Of a stretch of 64,000 nt of DNA, positions 53,171 through 63,973 are shown piece by piece. The DNA comes from Haberlea rhodopensis. Taxonomy: Eukaryota > Streptophyta > Magnoliopsida > Lamiales > Gesneriaceae. The stretch covers positions 340,225 through 404,224 of the forward strand of contig CAJQUN010000492.1 in assembly GCA_907163345.1 (NCBI GenBank), in the 5' to 3' direction. The position numbers were made by a program, and so were the translations under genes. The notes under the pieces were generated by a model. It worked only from the letters and a program-made list of their open reading frames with translations, was not told where the DNA came from and made no database searches. Each line of letters begins with the position of its first letter. Positions within the stretch are counted from its first letter, which is position 1.

Positions 53171-54134
53171 TGTTTGGGCACTGTTTATGCATATTTTCTC
53201 GATCGATCGAGACCTTGGGGCCGATCGATCGAGAGAGGCAGAATGTTGAAAAATATGATGATGGTATTGAGGCATCTAATATGGTATTATGTGGTTTTGT
53301 AGAACCATCCCAGGTACCAGCGCAATCAAGGAGATAGAGTTATCTACTTCTCCTCCTTTTAAAAAGGTACGTAAGAAACGTACCGGCATCGGACGGTAAA
53401 ACACGCCTCTACATTATGACAATGCATTTATCTCATAAGTATGTACGATGAAATGATGATGTTTACATGAAATGATGTTTATATGTTATGATGGTTTAAA
53501 TGATGTTGCGATGTATATGATATGGTAAGATGCCCATGTGGTAAGATGCCATACGATTGGGTAAGATGCCCATGTGGTAAGATGCAACACGATGTTATGA
53601 TATGGTAAGATGCCATACGATTGGGTAAGATGCCCATGTGGTAAGATGCCACACGATGTTTATGTTATGGTAAGATGCCATACAATGGGGTAAGATGCCC
53701 TTATACATGAATGAGAATCAGGGACAACAAAAGAAGTTAAAGAACGACCAACAAAATTTTACTTAACTAAGATGTTATGCATTTAATGTTATGCCTTTTA
53801 ATATGATGTTAAGTAAACACTGGTATGCTCACGATGCGTTGTCCCTGTAGGTACGCTTTTGGACTGAAGGGGCTAAGGGTCGGGTTGAAGCTGTGAGCTA
53901 CAAGGATACAAGATGCATAGGATTCTGTTTATGTTTAGTATCTACTTGGGGAGTAGTATAAATCTAAAAACGTTAGCATTCTTGTTTAGGAATGTATCTA
54001 TTAAGTTACGAAGTTTTTATTTTGGCTTGTAATCCTATTAGCTCACGTAACAACCGAAACCCTAAAACGTTATAAAATGCATGTTTAGTTCAATTGTTGT
54101 TATCCTAACACTGTTAAGGTGGGAAGACCCCACA
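53171..54134 (+). repeat. B2 5' LTR, second piece
   Basis: Continues the palindrome array (53199-53233), then GGTACGT/ACGTACC hairpin (53366-53384), TAAGATG array (53518-53700), block GTTGTCCCTGTAGGTAC (about 53838-53854), terminal hairpin CTACTT/GAGTAG (53942-53956), and ends GGGAAGACCCCACA at 54134. Confidence 0.92.
53518..53700. repeat. TAAGATG mini-hairpin array, B2 5' LTR
   Basis: TATGGtaagatgCCATA, TGGGtaagatgCCCA and TGTGGtaagatgCCACA arranged in tandem; one copy has decayed to GCAACA. Compare 63312-63540 in the 3' LTR. Confidence 0.85.
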
Positions 54135-54138
54135 TTAG

Positions 54139-54155
54139 TGGTATCAGAGCAGTGG
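54139..54155 (+). other. primer-binding site of B2
   Basis: TGGTATCAGAGCAGTGG after TTAG. The leader 54156-54330 that follows is AT-rich and matches the B1 leader. Confidence 0.9.
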
Positions 54156-54330
54156 TTAGATAACCCGGGAATGAGTGAAGGGTAGCCTTAGCAATAAGTT
54201 AGCTAGGTGCTTACTTTTAAACATGTTTTATATGTATGTTGCATATGAAGTAGAAGATGTTATACTAACATGTTTAATTATCTACTTTATGAACTGCTTT
54301 TGGTATTGTTGTTAACCCTTGTGTTGCAGC

Positions 54331-55459
54331 ATGGCAGCAAACGCCGAAGTAGGTGATGCGATAAGCGTCAATGCAAGTGTTGGGCGTACGAATCCCTTAC
54401 CACCGCCAGCCTTGGGGGAAGCGCCCTCTGAACAGCAATTATTACCAAGGGAGTTGAGCTTGTCTCAGTTTTTGACATACCGACCTTCGATGTTCGAAGG
54501 AACGGAAACCGGGGAAGTGGCCAAGGAGTGGCTAGAGAGGATAGACCAGATATTTGTGGCAGCGCCTTGTGCAAAGACGGCATGGATCAGGTTAGCAGAA
54601 TTTCAACTGACTAAGAAGGCACTGATGTGGTGGAAGACCACAGTGATTGAGCAAGAGGCTCTGGGGGTAGGAAGTGAATTGGAAGATGTTCCGAACGCGG
54701 TTTCTGACCCGCTATTTCTCAGCTGCTGCGAGACAGGCTAAAGAGGATGAGTTTACCAACTTAAGGCAAGGGTACCATGCCTGTATCAGATTATGCTCTA
54801 CATTACTGCTCCTTACTCCGGTATGTACCACATGTTGCTGCAAATACCCAAGCAAAGATGAGGAATTTCATGAAAGGCTTGAGGCCTGAGCTGTATGACA
54901 GGGTCGTCACTTATGGCCCTGCTTGCTTTGATGATGCCCTTTCACGGGCTGAGCTGGCTGAACTGGGGGTTGGTGCATATTCTGATGCCGTGCCACCTCC
55001 AGCACCCCCTCAGAAATCTACTTCTGACAATTTGAAGCCCAGGGGTGATCAGTTTAAGCCTAGGGGGAACACTTCAGCGTCGAGATTCAATGGCAAGAGG
55101 CCCGAGAATCGTTGGAAGGGGAACCATAGGAATGATGCCCCATCTGGAAGAGGGCAGTCTCAGGGAGACAGATTCGGGAAGGTCCAGTGCACTCTTTGTG
55201 GGCAACCATATTTGGCGAAAGACTGTGTAGGATGTTATGTTTGTGGCGACAAAGGCCACTTTGCTCGGCAGTGTCCCAACAGGGGAAGACAACAGAACTC
55301 TGCGGGGAGGCCTGCGGACAGAGCAGCACAGCACGGACCACCTTTTTCACCGAGGCAGTATGGAGGTCAGCCCATGGGGCCACCTCAGGGGCAGGTTTAT
55401 GCTTTGACGAGGGAGCAGGCTACAGTGGCTCCGGAGGAAGTTATAGCGGGTACGTGCTT
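54331..55459 (+). pseudogene. gag: gag of B2, two frameshifts, cut by D2
   Basis: Starts MAANAEVGDAIS at 54331. The capsid core has MFEGTETGEVAKEWLERI, RLAEFQLTKKALMWWKTT and RFLTRYFSAAARQAK. Extra bases near 54665 and 54772 shift the frame twice. The C-terminal part (MPVSDYALHYCSLLRYVP onward, 54777) is open until D2. The canonical knuckle CYVCGDKGHFARQC is intact (55233-55274). The upstream knuckle reads CTLCGQPYLAKDC, its zinc-binding His replaced by Tyr compared with B1. The frame is interrupted at 55459 just before protease. Confidence 0.9.
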
Positions 55460-55734
55460 TGAAAGGACCCTAACCCTTAAGTGCGGATCAAAGGCATAAA
55501 TAGCGCTAATATAAATGATCAGAGTGAATTAATCGTGTTGAGTCTATGAGCTTTAAGAATTACGTGCCAAAATGAGGACTATCAATGGATTAATTACATT
55601 CCCCATCAAAAGAATGTTATCAACTATAGTTTTACACTACTCCTAGAGTAGACACTATACAAAAATTTAATCATGTCCTTCCTGTCTCAAAAGAATTCTC
55701 CACAAGCTCACCACCTCAACCCGCTTAGCCCTTC
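55460..55734 (-). repeat. D2 3' LTR fragment
   Basis: Plus strand TGAAAGGACCC (expected TGTAAGGACCC) to CGCTTAGCCCTTC; matches 56372-56645 with a few differences. It includes the terminal hairpin CTACTC/GAGTAG. Confidence 0.9.
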
Positions 55735-56159
55735 GTCTGTCTCGCCGCTGCGGAGAAGTACCGGTTCAGAAACCGGGTCCTGAAGAGTGTCCAATCAATC
55801 ACAGTACCCAGTGCTCTTAGCTCCAGTACAGTGCCCCTCCACCACATTAGAGGTTTCTTTGCCAACTGGAACTCCGCCAGCCTCAGCCACGTTGTAACAG
55901 CACAAGGAGCCGACACAAATATCTGCTCAAGTGTCTCCAGCCACTCCTCAGCTTCCTCCCCTGATTCTGTTCCCTCAAACCGGGGCGGGTGGTAAGACAG
56001 AAACTGAGTCAAATTAATCTCACCGGGTAGTAATAACTGAGCCACTGGCTCCAAGCCTACTGCTGGTGGAGGTAGAGGGTTCACTTGTCCAACGCTAGCG
56101 TTAACACTGCCCACATCGCCAACTTCTTCGTTAAGGTTCCCCGCATTCATAGCAGTCAT
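55735..56159 (-). pseudogene. gag: gag N-terminal fragment of D2
   Basis: About 140 codons open from MTAMNAGNLNEEVGD (56159): PPRFEGTESGEEAEEWLETL, RLAEFQLAKKPLMWW, FRTRFLNRYFSAAARQT, then it runs into the LTR fragment after two foreign codons. The capsid core is intact within the fragment, but knuckles and everything beyond are missing. The frame itself has no stop, so a truncated Gag could in principle be made. It is closest to the Gag of element A. Confidence 0.9.
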
Positions 56160-56350
56160 GCTGTAACACAAAGGTTAACAACAATTCCAAACAAATATAC
56201 ATATAATGTCGTTAGATAACAGGAATGATAATAAGCATGTTAGTATAACAGAATATACATCAATATGCACCACATGCATAAACATGCCTCAAATGTATGC
56301 ACCTAGCCAATCATGCTAAGGCTACCCTTCACTCGTTCCCGGTTCTCTAA

Positions 56351-56367
56351 CCACTGCTCTGATACCA
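56351..56367 (-). other. primer-binding site of D2
   Basis: Minus strand TGGTATCAGAGCAGTGG, four bases from the LTR end at 56372. The leader 56160-56350 lies between it and gag. Confidence 0.9.
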
Positions 56368-56929
56368 CTAATGTAAGGACCCTAATCCTTAAGTGCGGAT
56401 CAAAGGCATAAATAGCGCTAATATAAATGATCAGAGTGATTAATCGTGTTGAGTCTATAAGCTTTAAGAATTACGTGCCAAAATGAGGACTATCAATGGA
56501 TTAATTACATTCCCCATCAAAAGAATGTTATCAACTATAGTTTTACACTACTCCTAGAGTAGACACTATACAAAAATTTAATCTTGTCCTTCCTGTCTCA
56601 AAAGAATTCTCCACAAGCTCACCACCTCAACCCGCTTAGCCCTTCTATCATGCCAAAAGTGTACCTACAAGGACAACCCCCAAACATGAGCAATAATATC
56701 ATTCATATTCAACACAATATGAATATAAAGCGTAAATGCATAAAACACAATTAAAACACTTCCTGTTTTCCCATGCATTTCAAAACGCTTCCAGTTTGGT
56801 TGTCCCTGTACCATAACTCATGAGTATAATCAATAGATTATTTTTAATGGTCTAGACATGTCATGACACAATACCATCTCATCAATATCAAATACCGGTC
56901 ACCATTCCCTAGTCTGTCCATCACAATGT

Positions 56930-57142
56930 ATTTTAATGCCCCTCGCTTATTTACATATAGGCGGCATAGAATAACCTCGCTTCAATGGACATGCGGTACT
57001 CCCACCCCCCTCGCCTCACATTGAGCGGCAAATATCCTTTCCTCGCCCTATATGATAACCACGCTCAAATGTGACATGTGGCGCTCCCACCCCTCGCTTC
57101 ACATTTAGCGGAACCAAAACAAATAGCGGCAAGCATTAAATC
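56930..57142. repeat. hairpin array with outer stem, D2 LTR
   Basis: ATTTTAATGC (56930-56939) and GCATTAAATC (57133-57142) form the outer stem, now with one mismatch. Inside are CCTCGCTT...AGGCGG and similar inverted repeats, the reverse complement of the D1 array. Confidence 0.68.
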
Positions 57143-57483
57143 ATCAAGGGATGACCACGACTCATGGGATGTGCACCAATAATCATATGCATCTACAATC
57201 ATCATGCATAATTCAACATGTATTTGCATCCACAATGCATAATCACATATATACTCGCATCCACAATGCATAAACAATGAGTATATTAGATACATGTACC
57301 GTTGGGTGCCCGTACGTCCTCTACGTACCTTTCCAAAATGTAGGATGTGGTAGAACTTCAATTCCTTGGCTGTGTTGCCACCTGGGATGGTTCTACACAT
57401 TCACACAAATCAATATTAGAACCCAATAATAGTCCAATACCAAAATCCCACAAAAATAATCAAAAACACCCAATTTGGTGTCT

Positions 57484-57695
57484 CGCGATCGATCGCCATA
57501 TAGCCCCGATCGATCGCGAGACCACACTGCCTCGCCCAACAAAATAATTCAATCCGCGATCGATCGCTGAGTTTGCGCCGATCGATCGCGACCTCGCCGA
57601 TCGATCGCGCCAAACTCGCGATCGATCGCTGAAGGCTACTGCCTTCAGCCCTTGCAGCTCGCAATCGATCGCTGGAGGCGCCGATCGATCGCCGA
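57484..57695. repeat. CGATCGATCGC palindrome array, D2 LTR
   Basis: About nine copies of GCGATCGATCGC or CGATCGATCGCG with variable ends. Spacer phrases differ from D1, so units have been rearranged while the palindromic core is kept. Confidence 0.83.
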
Positions 57696-58438
57696 GTCTT
57701 GTACATGCGATTTTCGGGCACTATTCACCCTTCTCCTGTCCCAAACTCAAACAACCTCAAATAATCAAACATCCACCATACCAAATCACTACAAATCGTC
57801 AATAAATATCATCAGACAACCATAAATCTAACACTCACCCAAAAATAACACCAACTCATACAAACCCATTTTAAAACCCTTCAAACCATTTCAAACTCAA
57901 TTAAAATACTTCAAAACCAACAATGAGGTATTCATACCTCTTGGGATCTCAAATCTCCCCATAAACTCCACAAAACAAGATTTTTGGAAAGGTTTCTCTC
58001 CACCTTTAAGCTCCAACTCGAAAATAAGGGGAAAGGAGGGTTTGGGTGGTGTAATTTGGTAAAGGTGAAATGATTTGGTAAAGGTGGGGGGTTGGGATAT
58101 AAAAGGGGTTGGGTTTTAATTAAAATGCATTCCACAATCCCATGGGTATAAAACACCCCAACATTATATTTTAAAAGCATTAATCCAAAATGCACCAAAT
58201 ATCAATTAAACTCATGATTTCCAAATAATTGCTAACCATGGCAAATAAATCATGCTAAAAGCAATTTTCCCCCAACATGTACAACATGCACCCTGAAATG
58301 CACTCCCGGGTCATCCTTTCCATGTGACCATGCATTTCCACACATTAAATAAATCCAACACATAATTAATTACCACCAAATTAATCATATAAACACAATT
58401 AATGCCCAATTGCAATTAATCATTTCGGGGATATCACA

Positions 58439-58900
58439 TGCTTTTTATTTACGCACCCTGCTTTTATATTGATAGACACAGGTGCGTCACACTCTTTCGT
58501 GTCGACAAGTTTTGTGGAAAGGCACCACATATGCACTTCTCCGTCGCCCATGCCTCTTGTAGTCTCGACACCCGTTGGAAGAAGTATGATTACTGATCGG
58601 ATTTTCTATGATGGCCTCATTTATTTTGAGGATAATGAGCTAAGGTCAGATTTGATTATTCTGGGGATGTCAGACTTTGACTGTATTGTAGGCATTGATG
58701 TTCTGAACAGGTATCAGGCAGTCGTGAACTGCAGGCAGAGGACTGTCCGATTCAGGTCTGATATGGGAGTCCAGTGGACATTCTTTGGGATGGTTCTCGT
58801 TCTAAGATTTCGTTGATATCTGTTGTCAAGATGGTGCAGTTGTTGGAACAAGGCCATACAGGATATTTGATCTATGCTGTTGATGTTACTGGAAAGAAGG
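58439..58900 (+). pseudogene. aspartic protease of B2
   Basis: Resumes after the D2 TSD with TTTACGCACCC. DTGAS (from 58475) is intact, followed by HSFVSTSFVERHH, LRSDLIILGMSDFDCIVGIDV and CRQRTVRFRSDMG. A frameshift at about 58790 (WTFFG to KISLISVVKMVQ) separates it from the RT frame. Confidence 0.88.
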
Positions 58901-59760
58901 AAGACTTGAAAGTAGAGGATGTGCCCGTAGTGGCGGAGTTTCCTGATGTCTTTCCAGAAGAGATTCCCGGATTCCCACCGGCGAGACAGGTCAAGTTTGG
59001 GATTGAGTTACTACCAGGGACATCTGCCATTTCTCGTGCCCCATATAGGATGGCACCAGCAGAGCTAAGGGAGTTAAAGACTCAGTTGCAAGAGCTCCTT
59101 GATAAGGGCTACATACGCCCTAGCGTATCGCCCTGGGGACGCCTGTTTTGTTTGTTAAGAAGAAGGATGGATCGATGCGTCTATGCATTGACTATAGGCA
59201 ACTGAATAAGGCCACAGTAAAGAACAAGTATCCACTTCCGAGGATCGATGACTTGTTTGATTAGTTGCGGGGTACGAGGCTCTACAGTAAGATCGATCTG
59301 AGATCGGGGTATCATCAGATTTGAGTAAGAGAAGATGATGTTCAGAAGACAGCTTTCAGGACTAGATATGGGCACTATGAATTCCTAGTCATGCCTTTTG
59401 GGGTGACGAAAGCCCCAGCTGTCTTCATGAGTTTGATGAACAGGGTGTTCCAGCCATATTTGGATCAGTTCGTCATAGTCTTCATTGACGATATACTTAT
59501 TTACTCTCGGACCGAAGAGGAACACGTAAAGCACTTGAGGACAGTACTCCAGATCCTTAGGGATCATCAGTTATATGCAAAGCTTGACAAGTGCGAGTTC
59601 TGGTTGAGCAGCGTGGTGTTCTTGGGTGATGTTATATCAAGCAGCGGGATATCTGTAGATCCCAAGAAGATTGAAGCTGTGATGGAGTGGCTGCACCCAC
59701 TTCTGTACCGGAGATACGGAGGTTTCCTCGGTTTGGCAGGTATTACCAACATTTCGTCGA
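58900..59760 (+). pseudogene. reverse transcriptase of B2, broken
   Basis: AEFPDVFPEEIPGFPPAR and YRMAPAELRELKTQLQELLD open the domain. A frameshift follows at about 59140 (after SVSPWG). CAG-to-TAG (about 59262) and CGA-to-TGA (about 59323) stops lie between the LCIDYR-type and PFGVT blocks. The catalytic FIDD (59481-59492) is intact in the segment beginning MPFGVTKAPAVF. A further shift at about 59690 leads to the RT-RNase H junction. Confidence 0.9.
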
Positions 59761-60262
59761 GGGTTTTTCAAAGATCGCCAAACCCCTGACACAGCTGACT
59801 CAGAAAGGAGTCCCCTTCTTTTGGTCTGAGGCTTGTGAGGAAAGTTTCCAAGAACTGAAGCGTCGCTTGACTACAGCGCCTGTGTTGGTGATTCCGTCTG
59901 AGAATAAGAGGTTTGTCTTGTATACGGATGCGTCACTACAGGGTTTGGGCTGGTATTGATGCAAGATAAGCATGTGGTGGCTTATGCATCGAGGCAGTTG
60001 AAGCCGCATGAGGCTAGGTACCCAGTGCATGATTTGGAACTGGCAGCCATCATATTTGCCTTGAAGATTTGGCGGCATTATCTATATGGTACTTCGTTTA
60101 CCATCTATACAGACCATAAGAGCCTGAAGTTCTTATTCACTCAGACAGAGTTGAATATGCGGCAAAGAAGATGGATGAATTTGCTTAAGGATTATGATTG
60201 TGAAATTGAGTACCATCCAGATAAAGCAAACTTGATAGCAGACGCCTTAAGTCATAGGTGAA
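59760..60262 (+). pseudogene. RNase H domain of B2
   Basis: FSKIAKPLTQLTQKGVPFFW and CEESFQELKRRLTTAPVLV form the thumb/connection, then LYTDASLQGLG, a one-base shift at about 59955, MQDKHVVAYASRQLKPHE, HDLELAAIIFALKIWRHY, YTDHKSLKFLFTQTEL and LIADALSH. The acidic residues are present. A deleted base near 60258 ends the frame. Confidence 0.88.
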
Positions 60263-61530
60263 GAGTACTGCTGAGGATACCATGAGTCTATCAGCTATGA
60301 TGACTTCTTATTGCCATCTGGGCTATGATTTTGATGTAGACACGTCGCCTGTGCGAGTGTCGACCTTATTGGCGGAGCCAGATATATTTGAGGCAATCAG
60401 GAAGGCCCAGAGGTCGGATGATGAGGTTTAGAGATGGACGTCATTGGTACTTAAAGGTCAGCCATCCAAGTTCAGAGTGGCTGAGGATGATTCTTTGAGA
60501 CTGGGCCAACCGATGGGTAGTCCCAGATACACCAGAGTTGCGTAGAGGAATATTGGAGTGAGCTCACAGTAGTCGGTTCAGTATCCACCCAGGAGGAAAG
60601 AAGATGTACAAGGACCTATGCGGTCAATTCTGGTGGAGGCGCATAAAGCGGGACGTGATCGCCTTTGTGAAAAGATGTTTTGATCTGCCAACAGGTGAAG
60701 GCAGAGAGACAGAGGCCTGGTGGCGAGCTGAAGAGCTTAGAGGCACCTGAATGGAAGTGGGAGCATATATCTATGGACTTTGTGACCCACTTGCCAAGGA
60801 CGGCCTCCGGATTTGATTGCGATCTGGGTGATCGTAGATAGGCTGACGAAGGTGGCCTCACTTCATCCCTTACAGTATGTCATTTACATACTTGAAGATG
60901 GCCCAGATGTATATACGGGATGTGGTGAGATTGCATGGTATTCCAGTCTCGATAGTGTTTGACAGAGACCCGAGGTCCACTTCACATTTTTGGGAGGGTC
61001 TACAGACAGCTTTGGGCACAGAGGTGAGACTGAGTACAGCTTATCACCCTCAGACAGACGGCCAGACAGAGCTTACCATTCAGACGCTCAAAGACATGTT
61101 GAGGGCATGTGTTTTGGAGTTTGATACTCCGTGGCAGGATTCACTGGCACTGGTGGAGTTCTCCTATAATAACAATTATCAGGTGAGCATTCAAATGGCT
61201 CCTTTTGAAGCTCTGTATGGACGACGATGTAGGTCACCGCTGTATTGGGAGGACTTGACTAGCAAAGTGGTCGGAGGACCGGATATGATCAGGGTTATGG
61301 AAGACAAGATAAAGTTGATACGCCAAAAGATGAAAGCGGCCCAGGGATAGGCAAGCAGCCTATGCCAATAAGCGTTGACGACCGCTGGAATTCCAGTTAG
61401 GAGACAGGGTCTTCTTAAAGATCTCGCCCTTCAGGGGTGTGGTTCGGTTTGGTATGCGGGGAAAGTTATCTCCGAGGTATGTTGGGCCATATGAAGTTTT
61501 GCAGCGTATCGGCACTTTGGCCTACGTTTG
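60263..61530 (+). pseudogene. integrase of B2, broken
   Basis: The zinc-finger region lies at about 60560-60700, with several shifts and a stop before it (about 60428). The catalytic core from 60770: MDFVTHLP, then MSFTYLKMAQMYIRDVVRLH, FDRDPRSTSHFW (expected SDRDPRF), AYHPQTDGQTELTIQTLKDM, FEALYGRRCRSPLYWEDL. A TAG at about 61348 (after KAAQG) and a shift precede the C-terminal GDRVFLK and RFGMRGKLSPRYVGPYEVL. The site where B1 carries its solo LTR is uninterrupted here (about 60620). Confidence 0.88.
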
Positions 61531-61830
61531 GCACTACCGCCATCCTTGTCTGGCATACACGATGTTTTTAACGTTTCTATGTTACGGAAGTATGAGCCAG
61601 ACCCGTCGCATGTCTTACAGCCTACTGAAGTTCAGTTAGACTCAGATGTGTCCTACGTGGAACGACCAATCAAGATTCTGGATCGAGAGGATCGCAGATT
61701 ACAAAGCAAAGTCATACCGATGGTCAAAGTTCAGTGGGATCGCAGGGGTGTCGAGGAGGCTACGTGGGAGACGGAACGGCATATGGTGCAGCACTACACG
61801 GAACTATTCTCTGGTATGTTTTTATGTTAA
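61528..61830 (+). pseudogene. integrase tail and chromodomain of B2
   Basis: Open from MALPPSLSGIHDVFNVSMLR, a classic integrase C-terminal block, through YEPDPSHVL to the chromodomain (about 61666-61812): ERPIKILDREDRRLQSKVI, PMVKVQWDRRGVEEATWETE and HYTELF. The conserved aromatic and acidic positions of chromodomains (KVQW, EEATWE) are visible. This is the best-preserved chromodomain in the window and the basis for calling A, B and D chromoviruses. It ends at a natural stop. Confidence 0.88.
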
Positions 61831-61873
61831 TTTCGGTATAGTGATGCATGTGGATTTCGAGGACGAAATCTTA

Positions 61874-61888
61874 TAAGTAGGGGAGTAA
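61874..61888 (+). other. polypurine tract of B2
   Basis: TAAGTAGGGGAGTAA after GATTTCGAGGACGAAATC and directly before the 3' LTR. Confidence 0.82.
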
Positions 61889-62788
61889 TGTAATACCCCC
61901 GAAATGTCATGTAATTATGTGCTACGATGATGATTTACGATGTGTTTAAGAGGGTTGTGGTGCATTAATTGGGGGTTATGATTATGTTATGATGATATGA
62001 TGTGGGAGGCATGTTGAGTGTTTTAAGGATGTATTTAATTAAATAAGATGAAAAATATCGAGTTAGGATATTTTAATGCATCGTGCCTAAATAACGGGGC
62101 ACAATTAAGCACCACATGACCACCCCAAACACACACCACCCCCCCCCCCCCCCCAATCAATCAACCCCCACTTGGCTGCCCATCCTCTCAACCCATGCCT
62201 CCTTCTCCCCCACCACTCCACCTCCAACCACTTGCCTCCTCTCATTCTTTCCCCTCAAAAATGTCCAGATAAGCTTCAGTAGGAGAGGGAAAAAGGCTGG
62301 TAAAAAGGTGTCCAAAATCCTTGCAAAAAGAGGAGCAAAAAGAGAGGGGTAAGTTGGTACTCTGTTTTCGGGGTTTTTTGGTTAAGTTCGGGTTTTGTTG
62401 GGCGATTTTTCATGCATGCTAGTATAGGTTTGGATGAAACCTTGGTATGAATGTTTACATGGAAGTATTATGAAGTTCCTAGCATGTTTGTTCGAGCATG
62501 TTACATATGCTATGTGTGGTTTTCTTGTTATGAAAATAGGTGCTCGAAAATCTGGGCAGAAATGGCATGCCCTGTTTTCCTGAATTTTTGGATGAGGTTG
62601 AAGATTTTGATGATGTTATGATGCATGTTAGCTTAGGTTTTGTTAAACCTTTGATTTGAACACATGCATGGTAGTTTTTATGAAGCTTATAACATTTTTG
62701 TTCAAGCATGTTTTACGCTTTATGAAGTAGAAATGATGGTATGAAATGAAGTGCTCGAAAATCTGGAAAGCCCCGATTTTTCAGAGTG

Positions 62789-62997
62789 CTCGATCGATAG
62801 AAACTTTAGTCCCGATCGATCGAGCGAGGCAGATTGTTTAATGTACAGGGACCGATCGATCGAAGGATATATCGATCGGTGAAACTCTTCGATCGATCGA
62901 TAATTCCTTCCGATCGATCCGATCGAGGCAGAGTGTTTGGGCACTGTTTATGCATATTTTCTCGATCGATCGGACCTTGGGGCCGATCGATCGAGAG
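62789..62997. repeat. CGATCGATCG palindrome array, B2 3' LTR
   Basis: About eight palindromes, several decayed (CGATCGATAG, CGATCGATCCGATCG). The uninterrupted counterpart of 47941-48071 plus 53199-53233. Confidence 0.82.
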
Positions 62998-63311
62998 AGG
63001 CCAGAATGTTGAAAATATGATGATGATTTATTTGTTTAAGTTTATGGTATGAGATGGTATTGAGGCATCTAATATGGTATTATGTGGTTTTGTAGAACCA
63101 TCCCAGGTACCAGCGCAATCAAGGAGATAGAGTTATCTACTTCTCCTCCTTTAAAAAGGTACGTAAGCAACGTACAGGCATCGGACGGTAAAACACGCCT
63201 CTACATTATGACTATGCATTTATCGGCATAAGTATGTATGATGAAATGATGACGTTTACATGAAATGATGTTTATATGTTATGATGTTTAAATGTTGTTA
63301 CAATGTATATG

Positions 63312-63540
63312 ATATGGTAAGATGCCATATGATTGGGTAAGATGCCCATGTGGTAAGATGCCACACGATGTTATGATATGGTAAGATGCCATACGATTGG
63401 GTAAGATGGCATGTGGTAAGATGCCACACGATGTTATGATATGGTAAGATGCCATACGATTGGGTAAGATGCCCATGTGTGTAAGATGACACACGATGTT
63501 TATGTTATGGTAAGATGTCATACAATGGGGTAAGATGCCC
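63312..63540. repeat. TAAGATG mini-hairpin array, B2 3' LTR
   Basis: ATGGtaagatgCCAT, TGGGtaagatgCCCA and GTGGtaagatgCCAC in tandem with some damaged arms. Confidence 0.85.
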
Positions 63541-63973
63541 TTATACATGAATGAGAATCAGGGACAACAAAAGAAGTTAAAGAACGACCAACAAAATTTT
63601 ACTTAACTAAGATGTTATGCATTTACTGTTATGCCTTTAATATGATGTTAAGTAACACTGGTATGCTCACGATGCGTTGTCCCTGTAGGTACGCTTTTGG
63701 ACTGAAGGGGCTAAGGGTCGGGTTGAAGCTGTGAGCTACAAGGATACAAGATGCATAGATTTGTTTATGTTTAGTATCTACTCTAGGAGTAGTATAAATC
63801 TAAAAACGTTGCATTCTTGTTTAGGAATGTATCTATTAAGTTACGAAGTTTTATTTTGGCCTGTAATCCTATTAGCTCACGTAACAACCGGAACCCTAAA
63901 ACGTTATAAAATGCATGTTTAGGTTCAATTTTTGTTATCCTAACACTGTTAAGGTGGGAAGACCCACAACAAG

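Larger units (their letters stand above)
55460..58438 (-). mobile_element. Element D2: deletion derivative of an A/D-family chromovirus, minus strand
   Basis: 5' LTR 56372-58438, primer site, leader, N-terminal gag, then directly the last 275 bp of the 3' LTR (55460-55734). Perfect TSD TGCTT (55455-55459, 58439-58443). The rest of gag, all of pol and most of the 3' LTR are absent. The junction lies at about 55734 in CCCTTCG. Inserted in B2 between Gag and protease. The LTR fragment and the LTR end are nearly identical where both exist. Confidence 0.93.
56372..58438 (-). repeat. D2 5' LTR (2067 bp)
   Basis: Plus-strand TGTAAGGACCCTAATCC to GGGGATATCACA. Terminal hairpin 56548-56562, closed hairpin array 56930-57142, palindrome array 57484-57695, and a purine/pyrimidine-biased promoter-side region near 57950-58150. 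Aligns with solo LTR D1. Confidence 0.92.
47033..63968 (+). mobile_element. Element B2: Ty3/gypsy chromovirus (Tekay/Del-like), split by C5 and D2
   Basis: The 5' LTR is in two pieces (47033-48077, 53171-54134), then primer site, gag, insertion D2, protease, RT, RNase H, integrase, chromodomain, purine tract and 3' LTR (61889-63968). A perfect TSD ACAAG (47028-47032, 63969-63973) flanks it. Same family as B1 (LTR start TGTAATACCCCC, MAAN-type Gag). Frameshifts and stops occur in every coding domain, so it is inactive. Confidence 0.95.
61889..63968 (+). repeat. B2 3' LTR (2080 bp)
   Basis: TGTAATACCCCC...GGGAAGACCCACA. A 16-C tract (62139-62154), palindrome array (62789-62997), GTACGT hairpin (about 63158-63176), TAAGATG array (63312-63540), block GTTGTCCCTGTAGGTAC (about 63677-63693) and terminal hairpin CTACTC/GAGTAG (63778-63792). 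It differs from the 5' LTR by many small indels, so B2 is not young. Confidence 0.93.
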
